Origin: Candidatus Hadersleviella danica
GTDB lineage: Bacteria > Chloroflexota > Anaerolineae > Promineifilales > Promineifilaceae
Reading direction: 5' to 3'
DNA length: 64,000 nucleotides
NCBI GenBank assembly: GCA_016711405.1
Contig: JADJSZ010000005.1
Location: forward strand, 1 to 64,000
Notes under the pieces: generated by a model
Databases searched by the model: none
What the model saw: the letters and a program-made list of their open reading frames with translations, nothing else
Told to the model about the DNA's origin: nothing
Position numbers and translations under genes: made by a program
In this document: positions 8,544 through 14,850 of the stretch, piece after piece
Position numbering within the stretch: position 1 is the stretch's first letter
Layout: each line of letters starts with the position of its first letter

Positions 8544-9407
8544 TTAGTTGTTATCAGCGGCGACTTTGCCCAACACATCCAATTGGTGGGCAAGATAAAT
8601 GAGGTCGCCCGAGGCGAGTTGGGCGCGGCGGGCAGCGAGCCACTGGGCAAATTGGTCGGCGGGCAGGTCGGGGTGGTGGCTGAGCGATTGGTCGAAGAAG
8701 TGCAAAATATGGCTGAGGAAATACGCTTCGTCGTGGGGGTAGGGGGGGCAAACCACCCAATCGGAGCCGCCCACGGCCGTTATTTCGGCCCCGCACTGGC
8801 GCAGAAGGGGCAACAAATGCCGCCCTGTGCGGCTATCGCCCGAGCGGCGGCCGTTGGTGTGCCGCTCATCCATCGTGCGGTGGTACACCCGCTCTACTTC
8901 GTCGTCAAACGCCTCGCCCAGTGGCGTAGGGGGCTGAAAGGCTGTCACGCCATCAAAGTTGAGGGTGAAGTAGAAGAGGCCATTGGGTTGTAGCAAGCCC
9001 AGCAGGGCGGGCAATGTTTCGGCGAGGGGGAGCAAATCGAGGACGGCGTGGGCGATGAGCAAATCGTACCGCTCTTGGTTACGGGGCAAGAAATCGTATA
9101 AGTCTATGGCTTGCGCCATGACGATGAAATGCGGCCGTGCCTCGGCCCAGCCTTGCAGTTGCCCTTCCAACACGGCGATGTTGTCAGGGTCGGCATCAAT
9201 GGCGGTGTAAAGGGCGTGGCTGAGGTGGTGCGTATCCAAGATGCGTTGGATCATGCTCCCCGTGCCCGCCCCGATTTCGAGGATGGACAGCGGCCGTTGG
9301 CGGGAGGAGGCGGGTAACTCCTCCCACAGTTTGTGCCAAACATGGCCATTCAGGGCGCGGTCATCCACACTTTTTTTGGCGGCAAGGTAGCGAGGGAATG
9401 AGAACAT
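8544..9407 (-). CDS. Class I SAM-dependent methyltransferase
   Basis: This is a 287-residue cytosolic protein. SAM-binding motif I is SILEIGAGTGSMIQRILD (near residue 46). The acidic end of strand 2 is YTAIDADPDNIAVLE, motif II-like is YDLLIAHAVLDLLP, and the post-motif is LLQPNGLFYFTLNFDGVTAF. This is a Rossmann-type methyltransferase with a C-terminal extension (YFLSHILHFFDQSLSH). The substrate cannot be read from the sequence. The ATG at 9407 is preferred to the TTG at 9416. The stop codon touches a GTAGGGGC hairpin. The gene lies downstream of a MITE-like element on its 5' side. Confidence 0.85.
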   Translation of the reverse strand: MFSFPRYLAAKKSVDDRALNGHVWHKLWEELPASSRQRPLSILEIGAGTGSMIQRILDTHHLSHALYTAIDADPDNIAVLEGQLQGWAEARPHFIVMAQAIDLYDFLPRNQERYDLLIAHAVLDLLPLAETLPALLGLLQPNGLFYFTLNFDGVTAFQPPTPLGEAFDDEVERVYHRTMDERHTNGRRSGDSRTGRHLLPLLRQCGAEITAVGGSDWVVCPPYPHDEAYFLSHILHFFDQSLSHHPDLPADQFAQWLAARRAQLASGDLIYLAHQLDVLGKVAADNN

Positions 9408-9510
9408 AGTGGCCAATTGTCAATGTTCAGCGGCCGATTGTCAATGGAGCCTGATTGTCATCCGCCCCATGCCCCATTGCTCCCTATTGTGCTACTGGCA
9501 TATACTAACG

Positions 9511-9815
9511 TCATTCGTTATAAGTCAAGCAATTTCCAGAGTGTCCAGTAACCATTTTTGATGTAAATACCCTTGGCCCTTTCCCTTTTTTGTCTTTTTG
9601 CAATAAAAATTGAGGTTCTCTGAGGTTTGGTGTGGTAGGGGCGCACCCTTGTGGTCGCCCTCTGGGGGCAGGCACAAGGCCAGCCCCTACACAACCACAT
9701 AAAACATCAAAGAACTAAAATTGATTGCAAAAGGGCAAAAGAACAATAAAGCAAAGGGATTTAAACCTCTTTTCTCTCTTGGTTTTCGCCAAGAGCCTTA
9801 ACTTATAACGAATGA
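9511..9815. mobile_element. MITE-like palindromic element with 15-bp perfect terminal inverted repeats
   Basis: The left end TCATTCGTTATAAGT (9511-9525) is the exact reverse complement of ACTTATAACGAATGA (9801-9815). The arms continue as imperfect inverted copies (TTTTTGCAATAAAAATTG on the left, AAAATTGATTGCAAAAGG on the right). A GTAGGGGC hairpin (9635-9690) sits in the middle. There is no ORF of note and no transposase. Related sequence occurs at 51918-52118 and 7172-7271. No clear target-site duplication was seen. Confidence 0.6.
9635..9690. repeat. GTAGGGGC-type dispersed hairpin, copy 2
   Basis: GTAGGGGCGCACCCTTGTGG..CCCCTAC includes a GGGCGCACCCTTGTGGTCGCCC segment that is partly self-complementary. 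It is nested inside the MITE-like element. Confidence 0.6.
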
Positions 9816-9940
9816 ACTCTCGCATCAATTGCAGTTCACATGGGGCGAAAACGAGTGCAACCTCTGGCCATCATTTCCTCATCGAGCACCCCAGAGACCA
9901 CCCCCAATTCGCCAATAGACACAAATAGCCGAAGAACCAT

Positions 9941-12058
9941 ATGGACGATTTAACAGGGCAAACAGTTGGGCAGTATCGCTTGGTGCAAAAATTGGGCGAA
10001 GGGGGCATGGCCGAAGTTTACAAGGCGTATCAACCCCGTTTAGATAGGTATGTGGCCATCAAATTCATCCGCCCCGAGCTGGCCGTGGATTCCCATTTTC
10101 GGGCGCGGTTTGAGCACGAGGCGCGGGCGATTGCGCGTCTGAGCCACGGCAACATCGTCCATATTTACGATTTTGGGGATGAGGACAAACGGTATTTTTT
10201 GGTGATGGAGTTTGTGGAGGGGCAAACGCTCAAAGATTACCTGCAAAAATTGCACAAGATAGACCAGTGGGTGACGATTGGGCGGGCGGTGGAGATTACG
10301 GTGCAAGTCGCGGCCGCGTTGGGCTATGCCCACAACCAAGGCATTGTGCATCGCGATGTGAAGCCAGATAACGTGTTGCTGGCCAGCAACGGCCGCCCTG
10401 TGCTAAACGATTTTGGCATTGCCCGCATGATAGAGCAGGAAGGGCAAGGACTGACCCAAACTGGGGCGGCCATCGGCACCCCTGCCTACATGGCTCCCGA
10501 ACAAATTCAGGGGCAGAAGGAGAAAATCTCGGCCGCGACCGACTTGTATTCGCTGGCCACCATTTTGTTTGAGTTGCTCACGGGGCGCACGCCGTTCACG
10601 GCCGATACCGCCTTCGCGGTCATGCTCAAACACCTCAGCGACCCCATCCCTTTGCCCCGCCAACTCAACCCACAACTGGGGGAAGCCTTGGAACGCTTTT
10701 TGCTGAAGGCGTTGGCCAAAGACCCGTTGGATAGGTTCCAAACAGCCGACGAGTTTGCCCAAAACCTCACCATTGCCGCCGCGCAAAGCGACGAAGCGGC
10801 CGTGCCCGCCACCCATCTACCCCCCCATGCGCCCGGCGAACAAACCCAAGTCGCGGCCGAAGCGGAAGCAACCGTCATCGAGAGCGCCTCGGGGACGGTC
10901 ATGCCACCCATCCAAAAGACGGCCGTCTCGCCCCCTGCTGACCCCACGCTTGCCCCACCCACCAAGCGGCGGCGCATTCCCACATGGGCGTGGGCGGTGC
11001 TGGGAGTGTTGGTGGTTGCTCTGGTCGGGGCGGGGTTGCTCAATGGATTAGATGACGATCCGCCGCCCAACCAACCGCCTATCAATTTGGCTGAGGCAGG
11101 CGAACAGGCCGAAGCGTCGGCCGCCGAGGCTCTGCCACCCGGTTCTGCTCAAGGCGAAACCATTGTCTTTACCACTGCCAGCGGCGTGTTCCGCGTGGCG
11201 GCCGAGCCAGATGCCATCCCCGAACCACTCGCGCCTTATTTGGATGAGTTGTTTGGCGAGGGTGAGGATTACGAGGTGCATATTTCGGCCGATGGGGAAT
11301 GGCTCCTCATCAACACATCCCGCCTAGAACCAGAGTGTGCGGGCTGGTCTTGCTTGCTCCGTGTCCGTTCCGATTTTTCCTCGGCCGAGGGGGGCATCGT
11401 TTATTTGCCCGACTACGAGGTTGTTCACTACAACTTAGGCATGGCTATCAGCCCCGACGGCCAGCAAATAGTGTATAGCAAAGGGGGCGGGGACAACATC
11501 ATAGATTTGTGGCTGATAGAGTTTGAGGGCGAATTGTGGAGCGAACCTCTGCTCCTGACGGCCGACTCCGATTACGAATTTCATGGTTCCCCCGTTTTTT
11601 CCCCCGATGGCCAAACCATTGCCATGTTGTGTGGTTATGATATAGATGACAACGAATACCCCGAGAACGATGTTTGTTGGGTAGATATATCAGGGGATGA
11701 GTTTGGCACGGCCGTCTATTTTGACGATGGCCCCATCGACATGCCCGAAGGCGAGAACACCCTCTCCACCCCTCATTTCTTGCCCGATAACATCCTTGTT
11801 TTTGCCACAACATGGCGTTCCAGCATTTTGTGGCGGCTCAATGAGGAAGATGAATCGGTGGTCCCCCTGCGCATGAATCCACCCGTGAACGATTGGCTGG
11901 GGTGTGTGTTGCCCAGCGGCCGATTAGCCACCTTGCAATGGCGCGAAGAGTTAAATGGCCCTGTCTTGCATGTCATCAACCTGCTCGCCCAAGAGGATTT
12001 CTTGGTTGAAACGGCCGAGCCAATCTATTATGGGATTGGGTGTGGTAGGGGAGACTAA
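9941..12058 (+). CDS. PknB-type membrane Ser/Thr protein kinase with C-terminal beta-propeller-like domain
   Basis: This is a 705-residue transmembrane kinase. The cytoplasmic catalytic domain (about 12-280) has glycine loop LGEGGMAEVY (18-27), catalytic Lys41 in VAIKFIRPE, catalytic loop HRDVKPDNVLL (Asp139), DFG Asp157, and an activation segment with GTPAYMAPEQI. A Pro/Ala-rich linker leads to one membrane segment at about 348-368 (WAWAVLGVLVVALVGAGLL). The outer half contains TolB/WD-like strands such as ISPDGQQIVYSKGGGDNIID and FSPDGQTIAMLCGYDIDD, suggesting a sensory or binding propeller. All kinase residues needed for activity are visible. No Shine-Dalgarno stands out before the ATG. 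A receiver protein gene is encoded convergently downstream; there is no visible partner phosphatase. Confidence 0.93.
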   Translation: MDDLTGQTVGQYRLVQKLGEGGMAEVYKAYQPRLDRYVAIKFIRPELAVDSHFRARFEHEARAIARLSHGNIVHIYDFGDEDKRYFLVMEFVEGQTLKDYLQKLHKIDQWVTIGRAVEITVQVAAALGYAHNQGIVHRDVKPDNVLLASNGRPVLNDFGIARMIEQEGQGLTQTGAAIGTPAYMAPEQIQGQKEKISAATDLYSLATILFELLTGRTPFTADTAFAVMLKHLSDPIPLPRQLNPQLGEALERFLLKALAKDPLDRFQTADEFAQNLTIAAAQSDEAAVPATHLPPHAPGEQTQVAAEAEATVIESASGTVMPPIQKTAVSPPADPTLAPPTKRRRIPTWAWAVLGVLVVALVGAGLLNGLDDDPPPNQPPINLAEAGEQAEASAAEALPPGSAQGETIVFTTASGVFRVAAEPDAIPEPLAPYLDELFGEGEDYEVHISADGEWLLINTSRLEPECAGWSCLLRVRSDFSSAEGGIVYLPDYEVVHYNLGMAISPDGQQIVYSKGGGDNIIDLWLIEFEGELWSEPLLLTADSDYEFHGSPVFSPDGQTIAMLCGYDIDDNEYPENDVCWVDISGDEFGTAVYFDDGPIDMPEGENTLSTPHFLPDNILVFATTWRSSILWRLNEEDESVVPLRMNPPVNDWLGCVLPSGRLATLQWREELNGPVLHVINLLAQEDFLVETAEPIYYGIGCGRGD

Positions 12059-12123
12059 CTTGGGAAGGCTACTTCGCTTTTTTGCTGTGGGGGTCTGGAG
12101 ACCGCCCAGAGGCAGAAAACAAA

Positions 12124-12146
12124 AGGGCGGGTGCAAAACCCGCCCT
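12124..12146 (-). terminator. Rho-independent terminator of the receiver gene
   Basis: AGGGCGGGT-GCAAA-ACCCGCCCT. On the minus strand the stem is followed by TTTTGTTTT, directly after the receiver-protein stop codon. It lies between two convergent genes. Confidence 0.75.
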
Positions 12147-12149
12147 GCG

Positions 12150-12533
12150 CTAATGCTGGGAGCCATTTGTTGGCAAATATTCTCGGATTTTGCCCGCCAG
12201 TTCAAAAATTGGCACTTGTTTGCTGATGAGGTCATCCGCACCCGCTTCCATACTGCTGGCGCGGGTTTCGCGGCTGTCATCGGCCGTGTACATCACAATA
12301 CTACACTCATCTGGCCCCAACCCCCCTTTTCGCAATTGGCGGCACACTTCGATGCCTGTCATGCCCGGCATCATCACATCCAACAAGATGAGTTGGGGAA
12401 TATCTTCCCCCACCACCCGCAAGGCTTGCGAACCATTGTAGGCTCCTGCAACTTTGTAGCCTGCATCTTCCAGCACAATGCGGCACAATTGCACCAATTC
12501 CATTTCATCATCTACTACCAGAATTTTGGCCAT
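12150..12533 (-). CDS. Single-domain response regulator (receiver only)
   Basis: This is a 127-residue CheY-like receiver starting MAKILVVDDEMELVQLC. The acidic pocket is Asp8/Asp9, and the phospho-acceptor is Asp52 in LILLDVMMPGMTGIEV. The conserved Thr lies in IVMYTADDS and the conserved Lys in DDLISKQVP. No output domain follows, so it acts through a partner or as a phosphate shuttle. The ATG at 12533 is chosen because the homology begins there; an in-frame start at 12569 adds 12 unconserved residues. No histidine kinase is nearby. The only signalling neighbour is the convergent Ser/Thr kinase gene, and a functional link to it is unproven. Confidence 0.93.
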   Translation of the reverse strand: MAKILVVDDEMELVQLCRIVLEDAGYKVAGAYNGSQALRVVGEDIPQLILLDVMMPGMTGIEVCRQLRKGGLGPDECSIVMYTADDSRETRASSMEAGADDLISKQVPIFELAGKIREYLPTNGSQH

Positions 12534-12701
12534 ATGCAAAACCTTGTTTGTGTGCCATGCCGTTGGCAACTAAGCTTGCCCCCTATTTCAACTCCCTCTC
12601 TATCTTATCTTTTTAGTGGTGGTTCGTCTACCATTCAACCCTGTCAGTTTTTAACGATACGGCCGCGTTACCTCTGGTAAACGGCCGTTGGAGGTGTACA
12701 A

Positions 12702-13100
12702 ATGTCTCAGTTTCTCTTGCGTTTATTTGGCAATGCCCTCGCTTTGTGGGCGGCCATCCAAATTGTGCCGGGTATTACTTATGATGGCACCAATTTTTCG
12801 TTGGTCATTATTGCGCTCATCTTTGGCGTGGTCAACGCCTTGGTACGGCCGCTTATCGTCCTGCTCACCTGCCCTCTCATCGTCCTCACCTTGGGCCTCT
12901 TCCTGTTCGTCGTCAATGCCATTATGCTCTCCATCACCGAAGCGATTTCGGATTGGTTCGACTTGGGGCTATACATTGATGGCTTCTGGGCGACCCTGTT
13001 TGGAGCCATCATCATCAGCATTGTCAGTGGCCTCTTCACCATGTTGGTGCGCGACAAACGGGAAGATAGCGATTACAAAGCGCGGTACAACGGCCGATAA
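12702..13100 (+). CDS. Phage holin family 4 (PF04020-like) membrane protein
   Basis: This is a 132-residue integral membrane protein. It begins MSQFLLRLFGNALALWAAIQ, with four hydrophobic segments, the conserved FGVVNALVRPLIVLLTCPLI and LGLFLFVVNAIMLSITEAIS, and a short charged C-terminus (RDKREDSDYKARYNGR). This matches the widespread family named after phage holins, although members are ordinary chromosomal membrane proteins of unknown role; no phage genes are present here. GGAGG lies ten bases before the ATG. Its transcription is ended by the hairpin at 13197-13220. Confidence 0.85.
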   Translation: MSQFLLRLFGNALALWAAIQIVPGITYDGTNFSLVIIALIFGVVNALVRPLIVLLTCPLIVLTLGLFLFVVNAIMLSITEAISDWFDLGLYIDGFWATLFGAIIISIVSGLFTMLVRDKREDSDYKARYNGR

Positions 13101-13101
13101 A

Positions 13102-13190
13102 TCATCAATGAGCAATGAGCAATGAACAAATGGCGTTGGGGCATAGGAGGTAATAACCAATAACGAATTACCAGTAACTAATCCTTGAAA
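13102..13190. repeat. Two heptamer repeats (ATGAGCA and AATAACC types)
   Basis: CAATGAG is repeated three times at 13107-13128, with a degenerate fourth unit. Degenerate AATAACC/AATAACG units are at 13152-13175. Confidence 0.6.
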
Positions 13191-13196
13191 ACCAAC

Positions 13197-13220
13197 AAGC
13201 CCGCTTACAAGCGGGCTTTT
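13197..13220 (+). terminator. Rho-independent terminator after the holin-like gene
   Basis: AAGCCCGCTTACAAGCGGGCTTTT forms an 8-bp GC-rich stem followed by a T run on the plus strand. Confidence 0.75.
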
Positions 13221-13247
13221 GGTTTCACTCTATCGGTTCATGTTATC

Positions 13248-13478
13248 TTAGGCTCGCCGGGCTATCACCTCTTTGGCTTGTGGTCCTTTGCCCTTGTCCA
13301 CTTCGACATAATCAACGGGGTCGCCCTCATATAGATTGCGATACCCGTCGCCGTCAATGGCACTGTAGTGGACAAATACCTCATCGCCACCTTCTGCTGG
13401 CTCAATAAAGCCATAACCCTTCAACCGACTGAACCATTTAACAATTCCTGATTTGCGTTGCATACCGTTTAACTCCAT
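13248..13478 (-). CDS. Cold-shock domain protein (CspA family)
   Basis: This is a 76-residue OB-fold RNA/DNA-binding protein. RNP1 is KGYGFIEP within GIVKWFSRLKGYGFIEP, and RNP2 is VFVHYSAI. The tail GPQAKEVIARRA is typical for the family. The ATG at 13478 is chosen because GGAGG lies eight bases upstream; the TTG-like upstream extension and the internal ATG at 13463 are less likely. Compared with CspA the N-terminus has a short MELNGMQRKS extension. It likely acts as an RNA chaperone. It is monocistronic, transcribed away from the broken surface-protein gene. Confidence 0.92.
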   Translation of the reverse strand: MELNGMQRKSGIVKWFSRLKGYGFIEPAEGGDEVFVHYSAIDGDGYRNLYEGDPVDYVEVDKGKGPQAKEVIARRA

Positions 13479-13496
13479 GATAACAACCTCCAACAT

Positions 13497-13751
13497 GTGC
13501 TACATCTAAATTTGCCTGAAAGGGCGGACTAATTTGCAAGCTGGTTCGGCATAGAGCCAACCAAAATCAAACCCAAGGTGTGGGGCAATCAAAAAGAGTT
13601 TAATTGCGTACGAAAGGGGCTAAATTGCTTTGGGTACGGCCGAACTGCTTACAGGTTGCAATTTATCATGGGGGGAGGGGGGGTGTCAACGGCCGTGAAC
13701 CTTCTTTTACCGAGTTTTCACGCTCGAGGTAGTGAAAGGAGCGTGAAGGCA
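13497..13751. other. Spacer without recognised gene
   Basis: I see no coding signal. A short G-rich run (GGGGGAGGGGGGG, about 13672-13684) occurs in the middle. Confidence 0.5.
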
Positions 13752-13797
13752 AAAAAAGAGGGTAGCACGGGTTATTAGCCCGTACTACCCTCGGCCG
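13752..13797 (-). terminator. Strong Rho-independent terminator of the surface-protein gene
   Basis: GGGTAGCACGGG / CCCGTACTACCC forms a 12-bp stem with one mismatch. On the minus strand it is followed by TTTTTTT. It lies just downstream of the surface-protein stop codon (13816). Confidence 0.75.
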
Positions 13798-13815
13798 TGG
13801 GGGCAGATGAAATGG

Positions 13816-14683
13816 TTACGGCTGGCGCAAGCGCACGGCCGTTCCCAGACCCAACAAGCCAAAGAGAATCACGGCGAGGATGAGAGCCACAGGCACGGCC
13901 GTTGTGCCAGTTGTGGCTTCGGGAGCTTCGGCCACCAGATAGAGTTAACTGCATCATTGGTAAGCGGCAGGGGGTGGTGGCACCGCCAGGTAGCCCTCAC
14001 TCAGTCAAGGCCGCGCTGCCGGCGTAGGCCGTTGGTGGCCGTGTTGCCATTGTGGTCACTGTTCAAGGTGACATTGGTTGGGGGGGGGGGGGGGGGAAGC
14101 GCGGTGTTGACAAAGGTCGAATTTCTAAGCCCGTCGCCATTGCCAAATGTCACCGCCCCACCACTACCTCTAAAAAGTAGTCACCACCTTGGTTGTAATG
14201 CCCCACCATCTAAGTTCCAAAAAGCTAATAAAGGAGGAGTTCGTGATAATCCCAAAGGCTGTGTTCGTATTAACGCGAAAAGCCCCACCACTACTGGTAG
14301 TACCATTGCGGAAGTTTTGGACGGTCAAGCCACGTAATTCGACAGTACCACTTGTACTGCAACCAAGCGGTAATCAGAAGCACCACCGCCACCATTTAAG
14401 GTGACATTACCGCCACCATCAATGATAACAGTACGGCCGCCGCGTTGTGATCTGGAAGAGCGGCCGTGACGTTAATCGTTGTGCCCGCACAATTGGCATC
14501 AAACAGGACACTGTGCGGCCCAGCCCCAGCGGAGCCACGAGCCGAATTATAAGCGGCTAACAAACCCGCATTATCACAGGTGGCAACTTGGAAATCGGCC
14601 GCGTGGGCTGGCCGAACCCCTGTCCATGCCCACAGGCACAGCGCAACAAGAAGCGTGAGCGTCGAGAAAAAGCGTTTGTTCAT
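13816..14683 (-). pseudogene. Broken gene for a secreted, C-terminally membrane-anchored beta-helix protein
   Basis: The start is clear: GGAAGG precedes ATG at 14683, and MNKRFFSTLTLLVALCLWAW...AHA is a signal peptide. The mature part ADFQVATCDNAGLLAAYNSA, then INVTAALPD, then in another frame TVIIDGGGNVTLNGGGASDY and, further on, GTVELRGLTVQNF, is the opening of a polymorphic beta-helix (choice-of-anchor type) protein. The end is equally clear in yet another frame: AEAPEATTGTTAVPVALILA followed by a hydrophobic anchor and VRLRQP, stop at 13816-13818. The middle changes frame many times and contains a run of 17 G (14080-14096). It is either a decayed gene or a badly resolved sequence; the intact terminator and ends favour a recently intact gene. 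Confidence 0.65.
14080..14096. repeat. Poly-G tract (17 G) inside the broken surface-protein gene
   Basis: There are 17 consecutive G on the plus strand. Its surroundings need several frame changes to read as protein, so the length may be unreliable. Confidence 0.7.
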
Positions 14684-14819
14684 GGGAAACCTTCCTTAAA
14701 AATAATCGGCAAATAGTTAGACATAGGTCTATAGTACTATCATACCAGTTTACCCTTAACAGGAAGCCCACCTAGCAGTTACAAAACGGTTAGAAAATGG
14801 TTGAACGTCAGTCAACCGA

Positions 14820-14850
14820 CCTCTCCAAAATCCAAAATCTAAAATCACCT
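14820..14850. repeat. AAAATCC-type heptamer repeat at the helicase 3' end
   Basis: CCAAAATCCAAAATCTAAAATC shows a period of seven. The helicase stop codon (14845-14847) lies in it. Confidence 0.6.

Noticed and set aside
9505..9820. tRNA or other structured RNA in the palindromic spacer before the kinase
   Set aside because: No cloverleaf or CCA-type features; terminal inverted repeats and related copies elsewhere fit a small mobile element.
11955..12680. Plus-strand 241-codon ORF overlapping the kinase end and the receiver gene
   Set aside because: It overlaps two well-supported genes and the terminator, with no family resemblance.
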